A stretch of 64,000 nt of DNA, from the NCBI GenBank assembly GCA_903813345.2, contig CAIIXF020000004.1, positions 9,248,196 through 9,312,195 on the forward strand, given 5' to 3'. Every line of letters begins with the position of its first letter. Position 1 is the first letter of the stretch. A model generated the notes under the pieces. That model made no database searches, had not been told where the DNA came from, and saw only the letters and a list, made by a program, of their open reading frames with translations. The DNA is from Owenia fusiformis (Eukaryota; Annelida; Polychaeta; Sabellida; Oweniidae). Made by a program: the position numbers and the translations under genes. Shown here piece by piece: positions 1 through 13,100 of this stretch.

Positions 1-331
1 CGACGTATACATGAATATGTCATAAGCATATCGTGAGATAATTGTTAGATTAGGTTTGCTATAAGTGACTTTAAAACAAAAAAATAAAAAACATTAGTTC
101 ACGTGTTAAAGTTCCATTGACCGTGACATCAAGGAAAATTGAGCTTTTTGTCATCAGACATCTTTATAGATGGAACTAGCTATGTACTACATTTTCAAAT
201 ACACTCACACATAGAACATATCTAAGATGTTCTTTTTATCGATGAAAAGATTCTTACATTCGGAAGTTACATTAAAATATCAATTGCAATAGCCGCCTGT
301 TTTTAACATCCCTTTGTCACTCATCCCTTAA
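1..331. other. intergenic, nothing recognised
   Basis: AT-rich sequence with no coding-like frame, RNA gene or repeat that I could recognise. It ends at the TTAA that flanks the inverted-repeat element starting at 332. Confidence 0.4.
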
Positions 332-2582
332 TCACCCTACACATAGAGCGCGAATAAATTACTACGCTGGCTGCATTTGAAGAGACTATCTGGCTATTTC
401 TCAACTTCTTTCTCATGGTTTACTTTTTGGAAGAACCTACTGACTTATTTAAGATATTAATGTATCTTATATGGGTGGCAAACCATATAGCATACTCTTA
501 ATTGAAGAAATATGACAAAAATATAGGAAAGTATGCCTACATAATGAATAAAATACGATGTAAAGTCGATAATTGAGAAAGTTACCGCGAAGTTTCCACT
601 AAAGAATCTCAATATCCTCATATTATCACGTTAACTGAAGTATTATGAGAGTAGTATATACATTCCTAACATATTTTGCATCATTGATGTTATTTTGAAG
701 AATTTTACCATTATTTTTCCTGAGGAAATCCCGAGATCAAATTTTTGGATGAGAGGACTACGCGTGTCAATATCAACCTCTTGGGATTAACACTACAACT
801 TGAAAGATGCGATAGACTGCTCGATCAGATATCGACCACTGATCCAGTGCTCATGTGTATCAAAAGCACATAGACTGTGGAATAACTCACTATGATATCA
901 AATTGTTATAAAATTTCGAACTTTTATACAAGGGTAGACCTGGGAGGGTAGCATTTGATCTTGAGCAGTGTTTGATATGTCGTGCAATTTTACCAATAAA
1001 TATTTGGTTGCAATGTAGGCCTATCCAAAGAAAGTTACTTATGTACATAAAATATATACAAGTGTCGAACTCTGTAAACAATTTTTGCACAGGTAATTAT
1101 CATTTTAAACAATAATGACCTTTTTTCAAGCGTAACTCTTTACTTTGGCCATGACCTTGGACCTTCAGATGACAGTGATGCTATATACCGTACACCTAAA
1201 CGGACTATTTACCATACATGATATTAAGTGACTTATTTCCAAAGAGATATCCTGGATATGCATACATGTACGGTATAGGGTTTGTCACTTGTGTGCATAA
1301 CAAAATATGAATGGATATTGCATTTGTCTCTTTGTGCCACAACTGTTGACGATGGAAGGATGGACGGACAGACGGATGTCACTTAATAATCTGCTGCTTC
1401 TTTCCAGCTGGACGGACGGACTGATGGAGAATTCAATACGTTCACACAGCTAAAAATGATGTAAACTGACATGCTTTATTTCCCAAACTTTTCCAGGGGG
1501 ACTCTAACACTTAAATTAAAGTTCCTAAAAACCCTCAAATACTGAGTAAGTTTGCAATAATCATTGGTCAAAGGGACTTCTATCAAGTCCCTACATATGG
1601 GCCTGACAATAGTTGGATGACCAGTTAACATGAAAGCACTAGCATAGTACTGTACCCCCACTGAAGACACAAATCCATATATTGTTTCTCAACCAGTATG
1701 TAAGTACTAGGTAGAGTTGAGGAGGTCCTTGGTGAGGTCCAGTATGACTGTACATGATGGAAGTAAAGCTCATAGCTGTGTATTCAACATTTCATTGGGG
1801 TTGAATTTTGAATTTTTGAACATTTCATTTTATTACTATTAATTACACTTATTGTCATATATTCATCGCTATCAATAATTATTCTTTTATTTGCGTTTGT
1901 CACTGCACTTGGTATAATTCTGGAGAAATTTATTGTTGTTATTCTTATATTGTTATTGATCCTGCTAATTTTTCTGAGCTTTAATTCATCATCTGGCCTG
2001 GGTGTATTTCAAGTAGGTGATGAATCATATCTGTAAATTTCTTACGTCTCCTGTTTGTGTTCCAATAGTAACATTCGAATCCTAGTCTGAAATAAAATGA
2101 AAACATTTTAGTATGCATTAGAATCATAAAATACTCACCCGTCGTAGTCCTCTCCTAAATTTTCGGCAGAGTTCTACTTAGGACTCGTACTGTAACAAAT
2201 TCGGGCTATTATAGGATCTAATTACATGCATAGATAGTGGATGGGGTCATCATCGTTCAATTGTCAGCTTACCTGGATAATTGGTAGCTTAGCAGTTGAT
2301 CGAGAGGAAGAAATAAATGGAAATAATTTGGCGTTTTTTTGGAATTTGTTTTTATCTCAGCAGCACATGCCAATTGGTCGGCGTTTTATAGTAAGCTGTC
2401 AAACATAGGTACTTTGAATATCATTCTTTTAAGAAATTCAATAATCGCTGGTATACAGCTTGAAAAACAATCAAAATGTTCGAAAGAAAACTTACCTCTC
2501 TTCAGCCATGTTTGAAATAGCCAGATAGTCTCTTCAAATGCAGCCAGCGTAGTAATATTGCGCGCGCTCTATGTGTAGGGTG
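332..2582. mobile_element. 2.25-kb inverted-repeat element flanked by TTAA
   Basis: The left end (about 332-407) and right end (about 2505-2582) are near-identical inverted repeats of about 75 bp, containing CACCCTACACATAGAGCGCG and the shared stretch CTACGCTGGCTGCATTTGAA. TTAA lies directly outside both ends (328-331 and 2583-2586), which is the target duplication of piggyBac and Kolobok-type transposons. A second inverted segment lies inside, with GAGAGGACTACG near 752 and its complement near 2148. No transposase frame longer than about 66 codons is present, so this is probably a non-autonomous derivative. The superfamily rests only on the TTAA and is uncertain. Confidence 0.65.
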
Positions 2583-2586
2583 TTAA

Positions 2587-3339
2587 TTATCTCTGTGTAT
2601 CCATTCTGATACTCATAGCATCTTTCTGTTTCACCTGAAACATCTCAGGGCTGAGAAGAAATGAGATGTCATGGTTTATCATGATGCTGTGTATCTTATA
2701 CTTGTGTGTGTTCGATTTTGATAGCACCCGAGTGCAACCTAAGGAGCACATACAATACATTTTGTGTATATCGATAGTTTCACAGATGAGGGTAGCGAAT
2801 GGGCGCAACTTTGACGATCAACGAATGATATAACGATATCACGGATTTCACCGAATGTTATATTCATCCCTAAATAGCTTATTTATTTAGTCTTAAGATC
2901 CTTGTGATGTTTCTATTCATTGCAGTGACTCTGAAATTGCTGTGCCAGATATGACGTCACAGCGACTCATTTTCCAACATTTAAGCATTTAACTAAATAA
3001 TTGAAATATAATTATTAAAGAATGACGACCTTGTGTTTCACTCTGGACGAGGGGGGCCATGTCTCGGCTAGTTGTGCATTAACGTTTGATACTCTTTTGT
3101 GGATAAAAATAATGAATATATGTTAACGTAGCACTAAGCAGATACTTTTAAAGAATATAGTTACACTTAAAGAATAGGTCCAACGAATAGATATTGAATA
3201 TAGGACTCGTTTGATGAACGATCGTTGTAATAATTCTGATAAACCTATATAAATGAATCAACGATTAACTGTATTCCAACAGACTCTTAACTCATTCTAT
3301 TTGTTCATTAGCGGCAAAATAAGATTTCCCGGGAAAAAA
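2587..3339. other. intergenic, nothing recognised
   Basis: No convincing coding frame, RNA gene or repeat was seen between two inverted-repeat elements. Confidence 0.35.
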
Positions 3340-3816
3340 CATGACGTCACGAACAGAACCGGTTATGGATTTTTATCGGCAATGCGTTATGCAACTCGAA
3401 TGTAAATTCAAAAGTGTTCATGTTATACCGTGTTCTGATTGGCCAGAAAGGAGTAACACTCACCGAAATCACCTCATGGTTCAATACCTTTTGGTTACAA
3501 GATTTTAGACGCCTTATGTTAGGTAATACTATCAACTGAGCGTGTTTATTTTCTATATTGTGTTCTGACTGGCCAGAAAGTAATTCTGCATGACTAGCTA
3601 TGTGAAAACGTACCGCTGGGTCGGAGGCTCTAATTTAGGTATTATTTCTTTTGGTTTATCGGAGGAAAAAACGTGACTCCAAAGTAGTCATCTCTGAATC
3701 AATTCCTCACTTCAATGAATGCAGTTGCAATCAATTACACGAACACTTTATAAGCACGTTCGGAGATTATGAACTCCAACAACATATTCTAAACCCGTCC
3801 TGTTCGTGATGTCATG
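3340..3816. mobile_element. MITE with CATGACGTCACGAACAG ends
   Basis: The start CATGACGTCACGAACAGAAC (3340) is matched in inverted orientation by the end at about 3795-3816, with two or three mismatches. Inside, a segment containing TTCTGATTGGCCAGAAAG at about 3434 is repeated directly near 3567. There is no coding capacity. A target duplication is not obvious. Confidence 0.5.
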
Positions 3817-5022
3817 ATAGAGATTTGAAATTGTGTTCCCAATTTTGAACATTAAATTTCACATTTATAAAAATGTTTATAAGAACGGTTACTGGTTCGA
3901 CATGTTAGTGGTATTTACTTCATTTAGAACGTGTATAAACTGTATTTTGACCCCATGAGCATCGAACAGACACTTTAAGTTAATTGAAAGACTTCGTGTT
4001 CAAGTTAGCTGAATTTTGTGTAACTTAACTCTGTTATGTTTCTAGATTTTACTTGTGGAGAACAGAAATCATAATCACAATCGTATTTTAAGGCAAATAG
4101 GCCATGCATATGCTTTGAGTTACATGGTGAATGATCAAATTAACATATTTTGGATGTTGAATTTCATTTCAAGTTCATTCGAATTTTACGCATTATCCAA
4201 TAAAATTAATGTATATTGTCTAGGCTGAGACTAACATATATATGTTATTTAATGTATTTAATATACAGGATATATCTGAGAAGGTTATACATGTATAATA
4301 TATCTACAAGAGGAACAGTGGGGACCGAGGGTTCATATATTACCTTTACCTGTCGAAAATCGGGCATTTATTAACTGATTTATTTGTAAATTATGAGGAT
4401 TAGATACGCATTGAATGTAAGTTATTGAGGTGTTAGAAAAACAAACTTACAAACAAACCACCGAGTTTAGACATATTATTACATGTATTGTCCTATTATC
4501 AAATCATATATTGTGTTCTATTTCTAAAACGTTAACAGTTTATGGTGTACAATAAAACTATTACTATGAACCACTTTGATACATTTAGACATAAACTATC
4601 AAGTTACTCATCAGCCAACAAATCACAAAATATCGAAAAATGAAAAATACGAGGTACTTGTTCACTCAAATCTTGCAGTCAATTGGTAATGTATGTTATA
4701 TAAATAGTTCGCAAAGTAAATGAGCAAAAGCGTAACATTTGTATGTAGCATGCTTCATAAAACAAGTCAGCGTGCATTTTGTTCCTGGCACTGATTGGTT
4801 AATAAGTGAATACAATTCGTTGAATGCACGATGCACTCACAAGATTAGCAGCTGGGAAAGGCTATTCAACAAAAAGTACGCTTTCGTACTCATAAAAGGA
4901 TTACCCTTTTACAACTTTGACAACTTTGAAGCATGAACTTAGAAATGTACTTACTGTTACTGTTACCCTGTGGATCCCAGGGTTTTGATATGTTCTGCGA
5001 AGTCATGCAAAGAAAGACCATA
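3817..5022. other. AT-rich intergenic, nothing recognised
   Basis: Long AT-rich stretch. The only ORF (65 codons, 4739-4936, plus) has no recognisable motif and no splice context, so it is treated as chance. Confidence 0.35.
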
Positions 5023-5402
5023 TAGTCCATTTGTCATTTTCTGAACGTATGAATATTTAAAAGTATGATGTTTTTCTGTGTAAATACTATCATTAGGGAT
5101 TATTGGAGTGATTTAGCTGGGTTGCCAAAAAAATAACTTTGGGGAAAATTTTGGTATCTATTACCATAGTAACATACCAGGTATATGTTGGTATCCCAAC
5201 GCTAAGTCAATAGTCAACGCCATGTTAAGCGATTGCACCCCTCCCTAATCAGCCTATATAATTTTTTCCCCAAACAAACTTTTTCGGCAACCCAGTTAAA
5301 TCACTTCAGAAAACCCTTATTATCATAAATCGACCATAAAACATCGTACTTTTAACAAATTCCAGGTTCACTATTGGATGTATAGGGGTGACAAATGGAC
5401 TA
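5023..5402. mobile_element. foldback MITE, about 380 bp
   Basis: Almost the whole unit is an imperfect palindrome. It starts TAGTCCATTTGTCA and ends with the complement. The arms keep pairing inward through AAAAGTATGATG (about 5060), ATTAGGGATTATTGGAGTG and GCTGGGTTGCC (about 5117), with the matching right arm at about 5282-5345. It is non-coding. Confidence 0.65.
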
Positions 5403-5530
5403 ATATACTAAAAGTATATGCCTGCTAGTCATATCTGTGACACTTTTGTATGATATGTATTCCACTTTGAACCACCATCTATTTCAATATTGTGAAAATA
5501 TATATTTCCCAAATTATAAAATAAATGATC

Positions 5531-5690
5531 TTGTATCCGCGAATGCCACTAACGCCTGTCGGCTGCCGGATTAACCTACTATTTTATGGGCAATTCATTA
5601 AAATATGAATGGAATATTGGCAGGTACTTTTAATATTTAAATGAGTTGCCCATAGAAAAGTATGTTAATCCGGTAGATGAAATCTTTCAT
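5531..5690. repeat. palindromic repeat, GCGAATGCC family, copy 1
   Basis: The unit carries GCGAATGCCACTAACGCCTG and CGGATTAACCTACTATTTTA, and the second half returns the complement (ATGTTAATCCGGTAG at about 5663). Related copies follow at 5711-5888 and 6286-6345, so one small repeat family is clustered here. Confidence 0.55.
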
Positions 5691-5710
5691 TCCCAAATCA
5701 TAGTCTTAGC

Positions 5711-5888
5711 TTATATTTGCGAATGCAAATAACGCCTTTCGGCTACCGGATTAACCTTCTATTTCACTGGAGACCCATGTAAAAACGAATAGTACCTGCC
5801 ACTATTCCATTCACATTTAAATGAGTTAGTCATAGAATACTGGGTTAATCAGGTAACCGAGATGCGTTAGTTGCATTCGCGAATATAA
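5711..5888. mobile_element. palindromic MITE, GCGAATGCAA family, copy 2
   Basis: The left end TTATATTTGCGAATGCAAAT pairs with the right end TTGCATTCGCGAATATAA. Internal arms share the CGGATTAACC segment with copy 1 at 5531 and with a half copy at 6286-6345. It is non-coding. Confidence 0.6.
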
Positions 5889-5894
5889 GGTTAG

Positions 5895-6284
5895 AGTCCA
5901 TTTCACTGTTTTATTGCGTCAGTAGAACCCCAAAAATAAGAAATCGGGAGACCATTGTGCAATAATATATGGAAAAGTAGATTCATGTTGTACATGAATG
6001 ACATTTGTATATTTCAGATCTTCTCGTTTTTTTGTGCAATAAGACTGTGACCTCTTGTAATTTGAAGAATTTCAGCCATGTTAATCTTATTGAAAATAAC
6101 ATGGCAGAGAAGCATCCATATATAAGAGGCCACACACTTTATAAGCCAAACTAGAAGCAATCCAAGTTATACAAATGTCATTCATGTACAATAGGAACAT
6201 ATTTTTCCATATATTATTGCATGATGATATTGTGATTTCTTAATTTTTAGGTTTTACTGACGCAATTCAACAGTGAAATGGACT
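5895..6284. mobile_element. foldback MITE, AGTCCATTTCACTG ends
   Basis: The left end AGTCCATTTCACTG and right end CAGTGAAATGGACT are perfect inverted repeats. The arms continue for about 150 bp (ATTGCGTCAGTA, GAAATC, CAATAATATATGGAAAA, TACATGAATGACATTTGTAT). It separates two pieces of the GCGAATGCAA repeat family, so it probably inserted into one. The central hairpin around CATGTTAATCTTATTGAAAA resembles the centre of the MITEs at 19204 and 22205. Confidence 0.65.
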
Positions 6285-6285
6285 A

Positions 6286-6345
6286 GCTTGTATTCACGAA
6301 TGCAAGAAACGCCTGTCGGCTACCGGATTAAACTACCTTTGCAAT
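6286..6345. repeat. half copy of the GCGAATGCAA repeat
   Basis: It carries CACGAATGCAAGAAACGCC and CGGCTACCGGATTAAACTAC, matching the left half of the repeats at 5531 and 5711. The other half is missing. Confidence 0.5.
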
Positions 6346-8202
6346 CGTCGGTATTTTAGCGCGGAGATAAATGTTCAATATGACATAAATATTTGATATG
6401 ACATCGATGAATACTTTCATCATTCTGGTGGAAATGTCTACCAAACTCCCCTCCCTTGTTCCCCTTCCCCCAAGTAACTTGTTAAGCTAAGTTCACACCA
6501 ACAGCGCTTTGATGGCGCTTTTAAGCGGCGTGCAAAGCATAATCAACTGATGTGAATTTCTGAAAATTGTGAATTAAGCTTATATCGAAAAAGCTAAAAA
6601 TTCTTTGTTCATGTCACTAAAGGTTCGAAAACGTTATTACATTTTCCAGTTACTTTAGTTACCACAGTAATCCAAGGCTATTTGGGCAAATAAAATCCGT
6701 AGTTTGAGTGATCAATTCACGCTCAGCGATACTGCATGGGGGACATGAAAAGTTGTTTATTTTCCAATAAATCCTGCCATCATTTGGTACATCAAAGAAC
6801 CTGATTATTGGCTAGATTAATGATGTCAAAGGTTGTAGGTAGCAATATGTCCATAACAAAGGATTAACTTATTGCTGAAATTGAAAAAGAACAACCCATG
6901 CCATCATCAATCTAGCAAATCCAAAATGACTAATGACTCTGTTTAATGGCAACTGAAAAAAGACTGGAAACTTTTATTATATATAGCAACATACTGAACA
7001 TAATCGATGGTTTCATTTTGGCAATCGAGGTTTTATTACAGATTCTTATATGATAAACCAAACAACGTTTACATTTACCAGTCGCTTATGGTAATTAGCC
7101 ATACATTTCTAGGTATACGTTTTATCGCAATCGTGTCAAAATATAAATTGTATTGATAAACAGAAAAGAACACAAAAAATCATATACGGGCGCCATTTTT
7201 CTAAGGTGTTTCTAAGTGTTGTTTAATCTCTCTAGACTATCTCTCATCAACGGCTTATTGTAGATTGGTTGAACAATGAACGTGTTATTTATAGCTATAA
7301 TAACCACGTTGATCGATGCTTGGGCGAATTTTAAGGTTTAAATCAGGAAGAGAGAGGTAGAAAGAGGCGTAATCTTGTGGCAAGTTCCTCACCTCCTACG
7401 CGCTGAATTGTGTTTCGATTCCCCGTCCATTCTCCACACCGATTTTTTATTTTTAACTCATTGATGTATCCCTTTAAAGGAGTACAGGCTACAGTGAAGC
7501 TGTAAAGGAAGGACGTTTGTTTATTTCCATATTTCTGAATGTAAGCTTATACTAGATTTTACATACATGTTTATTCCAAGTGTTCTACTATATATTGTAT
7601 AGATTCATCAGGCAGTTTTCAGTTTATTATTAGCAGAAAATCCCCATCGACCACGTAATCACGTGGTAGGATAGAAGTGATATAAATACACCCTCTCCAG
7701 CTCACAGCAATTGACTAGCTTATATTCACCACTAGCATAGTTCATAGCAAGTGGTGACATCTAATTAATAGATGATTAATCAATTTTATATATGACTTGT
7801 AAAATGCCAAAAATCTGAAGTCGCTCTTTTGAGAGGCCCTCTATTGGATGAATGTGTATAAAATGTCAGAGAATATCTCGAAAATGGGACACGATTTAAG
7901 AATGAATTATTTTCGAATGTTTCTTAAAAACATATTGAAAGGATTTTTTCATGATATGCTCATGACATATCCCTGTATGCTTTGTTTGTCTTTTTTCTCA
8001 AATTGACCCACGGAAATATGCAATACATCAAGTTAAAAAAGTGGTACGAATCATAAAAGCGACGTTGGGTGGTTCACTAGTAATTTTTTGATGGAAAATC
8101 TAGAAATATTACCCAAATTAATTTAAGACTATTCAAAAGAAGACTATTCAAAAGAAGACATTCAAATCTATATTATGTAAAAAAAGTCAAATTGGTCAGA
8201 AG
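6346..8202. other. intergenic, nothing recognised
   Basis: AT-rich with no coding-like frame. A 17-bp tandem doublet (AAGACTATTCAAAAGAA) lies near 8135-8165. Nothing else could be supported. Confidence 0.35.
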
Positions 8203-9129
8203 CAGGGATAACGCTCAATTAGAGTGATGAACTTCGTTCTCCAAACCGAGAATCATCCTTTATTGATTTTTCATTACTCAATGAGCACTCATACTATGAG
8301 CACTAATTAATTGCATGTTTTAGTACTAAACGAGTACTCATATGATGAGTGATAAAATAGCGCTAATTCCATTGATTTTTCATTACTCAATGAGCGCTCA
8401 TATTATGAGTACTAATTTATTGCTCATGTTTCACGAGTGATAGAATAGTACTCAAAGATTAAAATGTTGATAATATTTTTTTAATTGATGAAGTAAAATA
8501 TAGAATACGTTATAAATTACATTTTAATTGTACGAAAACATGGATAAATATATCATTAAGCTTTTCAAAAAATTCCCATTCCTTTAGCTATTTCATGTAA
8601 TGGGTTGAAGCTAGGAAACAATATGACAGACACCATACTGTTCCATTCTTGAGAAAAGTGAGTATATATATACATTGATTTGTTATGATATAAGTGAAAG
8701 ATGAGGTAAGTTGTATTAAATGAGAAGTTACTAATTACAAGGTAAGTGAGTTATATCATGTGTTACAAATATAAGCTGATATGGGGGTTGGTCTAAATAA
8801 CAAAATTGAAGGTAGCATGTGAATTGTATCCGAGCTAGAATGGTACCTGCTGAGTGCTTATTATTTAGTAAATGATTACTATTTTAGTGCTAAATGAGCA
8901 ATTTTTTAGTACTAAAACAGCACTCAATTAGTACTAAATCATTACTTAAAAATATTGTTACTAAAACGGTAATAAAATAAACCCTTATTTTTCACAAAAT
9001 TAGTACTAAAATAGCACTCAAGTAATAATAAATTAGCACTCTGGCAAAAGTGCACTCATGAGTACTCATGGCACGAGTGCTAATTTAGTACTAATTTTGT
9101 ACTAATTTAGTACTCGGCATATCTCCCTG
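8203..9129. repeat. TACTAA / ACTCATGAGT motif arrays in a possible foldback element
   Basis: Two blocks (about 8215-8460 and 8870-9120) are crowded with variants of TTAGTACTAA and of ACTCATGAGTAC. The ends are roughly inverted: CAGGGATAACGCTC at 8203 against a complement ending CTCCCTG at 9129. The middle, about 8460-8860, is ordinary AT-rich DNA. The arrangement suggests a non-autonomous element with subterminal repeat arrays. No target duplication was found. Confidence 0.45.
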
Positions 9130-9522
9130 TATACCCGGCCACTCAGTCAACATTACATAAAGGACCGTGTTTTTTACAGAATGATTTCAATAATTGGTTT
9201 AAGAGAAAAACATTGTTGAATTCAGTTCACCATATTGATACCTATCCTTTGATGAAGTTTTGAATATCGTCATTCCCATGTAAACCAATAGGAAATGGTG
9301 GTTTCGGGGCAAATCTGATTCCAGCATATGTATCCAGTAAAAGATTCACAAAAAAATAAAGTAAAGGAAACTAAACCAATCATTGGTTTACATTGGAATG
9401 TCAATTTTCAAAAAATCGTCAGATTTATCATCAATTTCCGACCAATTGTAATTGAGGAAAAAATTGTTGGTTACATTATGGAGGTGAGTGTACATAATAC
9501 GTAGTTTCACATATGTAGTTCG
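9130..9522. other. intergenic, nothing recognised
   Basis: Short AT-rich spacer up to the left edge of the segmental duplication. TTGGTTTACATTGGAATG (about 9383) and CATTCCCATGTAAACCAATA (about 9271) form a weak inverted pair. Confidence 0.35.
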
Positions 9523-9892
9523 TATATGAAATGAGTCATGTATTCCTGAAAATAACTTTTGACGTCATGAGAACTGCATGGAAATTCCAAGCGTACACAT
9601 TTCCGTTATCCCACGTAATACAGTGCGTATAAAAACGCAACAAATGGTTATCTTGGAAAAACATGAAACTAGTGATAACAGCATCGATTTCATTTAATGC
9701 ATCATAAAGCCACATGTCTCTTCTTTCCAATGGTATGTTATTTATTGACATTGGGTCTTGATTAGGCCACTAATCATTCCTTTTGCAAACAGGGCCAAAA
9801 ATTAGTTTTGGACCAAGTTATAAACATCGCAAAAGTCAGTGCACGGGACCAGGTGCTATTGGTAGAAAACATAAAACCAGTGGAGACTGCAT

Positions 9893-10012
9893 CGGTTTCA
9901 TTCTCTATTCCTCTATTTTACTCCTCTAATCTACTCCACTCTACTCCTCCACTTTACACCTCTGCTCTACTCCACCCTGTTTCACCACTCCACTCCAATC
10001 TGCTCTACTTCT
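9893..10012 (+). repeat. CT-rich ACTCC/CTACT simple repeat
   Basis: Degenerate repeats of CTACTCCAC and TCCTCTA, matching the longer tract at 62562-62715 in the other duplicated copy. The ORF at 9808-10023 runs through it and is not a gene. Confidence 0.6.
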
Positions 10013-10158
10013 ATAGAATTTAATAGAGATACACGTAGGATTAAGACTATGTTGAGTTCATATGCAAGATAATTGCATATCAGCAAAAGATAAACATTTT
10101 CCCAAAATGAATTAACTCATCAATTTTGGGGAGTGTCAACCATCACAATGTAGAATAT

Positions 10159-13100
10159 TTAGTTAATGTATTTATATCTATATCCGTACACTATCTTCCC
10201 ATTATCTAAGAGTTTAGCACCCATTTTTGCATTCATCTGTAAAGACTGCTCATTTTTTGCTAACACTATCCAAAACGGTCGTTCATTTTGCTCGTATATT
10301 TTTCTACACAGCAATAACTGCACAGCTGTACCAAGTCCTTGACGTCTATGGGATTCGGTCACATTTAGCATCAGCATCTCACCATTGCATGCAGTCAACA
10401 TATGCGCAATAACTTCATCTTTATCATTCCTTAGACATATATTTGGAAAGTTTTTAATGCAGAACTCTATTTTTGTTGTGACGTTCGGGTCATCTGCATG
10501 GATATGCTGCCAGCGCCGCTGAACTAGAACGGCTTCATCAAGGCGCAGTGTTGAACAAGTTAACTGCTTCATAGATGGTACTTCTCTTGAAATATAGACA
10601 TATTTATTTTGCAGTGTCACTATTTGGAGAGATAATTTCAATTATTTGAAAAATGTTAATTAGTGCACTTAAAAAATGTTCATCAGCGTAAGAACCAAGT
10701 AAAATTTGTCAGAGATTAGGCTGTGTTCTAAAAATGGCATCCAAAAATTGTTGGTATGAGTGGCTAAAATTTTTAGTATTTTTCATACTTACATTAAGGC
10801 ATTGTTAATGTCATCCTCCTGTATTGAGAATGTCTTTCCTTCCAGACCTTCACCCCAAGTAACCCAACCATATGTCTGAGCGACCTCATCGAATATAGAT
10901 TTTTGTGTTTCAGATAGTCCTATAACGTTACAAGACTGTATTGTATGTAATGTATGTATTCTTTATGTAATTAATAAACAATAAGTCTTGGTGGTTAGAA
11001 AACATTAATGGGCAAGGGGCGTTATCTAACTAACTTAAACCACACACTGGGCACTGACACTTATCAAAGGTAAGTGGTCCATGATCCAATTTTAGAAAAT
11101 TTGATTTCTTTTGTATTAACTATGAGGTAAGTGTATTGAGAATTTAGCGGGTGTAATTCGTTCAGCTACAGTGCACTGTATTTAACAGGGCATGAATAGT
11201 TTTAAGTTTAATTCTTTTGTGTTTACTATTCAACTATTGAAGAGTAAATAGGGTATAATTAGTTAAGCTTTACTGTACTGCATGAGCCAGTCAATCATCT
11301 TTTGTGCCACGCTGGTTTTGGATAGCTAATGTCAAGTGTACATTCTTGAAAAACAATAGAAGAATAATGCACTCCTCTTTGTTATAGCTGGGTATTCTTA
11401 AAAATAAGAGACAGTCCATTCTATTGTGTTTCTACCTCAGTGCGATTTAATTGCGTCTTTTCATTTAGACATTTACATGGTATACAATTTTACAGGGCGT
11501 CAAATAAGTCTGTTCTCCCCCTTAACTTTTTTAATTCAGAGATAACATACGGTTGGTATATATCATCTTAAAGGGAATTTAATTTGCTGATCACACACCA
11601 AATTTCAGAGTGATTGTTGAATTCCAAATTTTTTAGAGTATTTTTAGTGATGTCCATATTTCACTTTTTTAATAGTCTGTATGTCTCTCCCAGCAGCCCA
11701 GAGGGCCTCAATTCTACGAGGATATGATCCTGTATAAATCATTCAGAACGTTTCATTTTAGGTGTTATCAACTATTTTGTGATGAAAGATGCCCCTGCTT
11801 CAAAGGCTCCCCTGAATGTAACACATTTTACTCTGTAATGATATTGAGAAACATCGAAATCATCCAATGTTGGCCATGGCATTGTCACTGCAGTATCAAC
11901 TTTTCACTTTTCATTCACTATACCTGGTAATTTTACTAGTTTTGACGTAATCAAAGGTCAACTACAACCTTACAATAAACATTGTAGCAATTTTATTAGG
12001 AGGAATTTATGATTGATCTTTTGAGGGTGATCAGCATTTTCCATGAGCTTCAAAACTATATATGGGAAAGTATGATAAATTTAAAGATAAAAAAGTAAAG
12101 GGGGGGGGGAGAACAGACATAAAAGTTACACTGTATGCAACAAATTACATGGCCTTAACATCATCTGATCTTGGTTTATTACCTTGGAGTATGTTGGACC
12201 CATTTTTCAAAACAGACCTGCCTCAATTTTCGTGAAAACCCCAAATATCTTTGGTTTTAGGAATATTGAAATGAAAAGTTCAGTTCATTAATAAATACTG
12301 ACTGACTTAGAAATCACAAAATGGTTATTGTAGAAAGTATTATATGAAACAAAAGTTCGACTTCACATTGGAAAGCACGTTTAAGCAAGTCTATGTTCGA
12401 CGTTTTTTTTCTATATTGTCAAACAAAAACAGATTCTAACATCAATCACCGTGAATAAGTTTTATGATTCCCTCGAGGTACTCAGCAAGTTTCAGGTTTC
12501 TATCTCACATCGAGGTTGATCTTTTTCCCTATTGAAGCAAATGTGAAAAAATCGAAAATATGCGAGCGTTTGCGAGAGGGATGGACTATGGAGAGTTTAC
12601 TGGAGTGACATACCATACGTAAACAACGATTTTTCTGTATTCCGAGTCCAATCAATGACATCATTATTCAACATCATTTTTCTGAATAACGCATCATTCT
12701 TGTCTTCTCTGAGTATGTAGAAGATGAAGCACCAGTAAAGCGGCCATGCTTCAGAGGAGCTCTACAAGCATAAACATGTGTGGATTATACACAAAGAATG
12801 GGTCGCACTTTGTCACCTGATATCTCCGAAACCCTCTTACCTCTACTTCTAAAACTTTGCACATGTGAAACAAGTAATCTCCTTAATATTAAAAATGAAA
12901 TTTAGTTTTATCATTCAAAGTTATTGGAATAACAAATTGATTTTGTTTTGCAATATTTCGATTTATTCTTTAAATCTTTTTCAAGCAACTGAAAATTGTT
13001 GCTATAATTATGACATCATAGACTAAAACAATAGAACAAATAGACTATAATGTTATACAGGTATTTTACAGGTAAAGAATTCATTAAATTGCATTACCAT

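Larger units (their letters stand above)
9523..12460. repeat. segmental duplication, copy A
   Basis: This block matches 61641-64000 in the same orientation. Shared landmarks in order are TATATGAAATGAGTCATG, CAGTGCGTATAAAAACGC, the CT-rich tract, the last two exons of the GLYAT-like gene, and CACCGTGAATAAGT near the right end. Copy A lacks the part equivalent to about 62023-62607. It also carries extra DNA at about 10950-12150, including the element at 11507-12119. A third partial copy is at 37985-38628 and 41718-41935. Confidence 0.8.
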
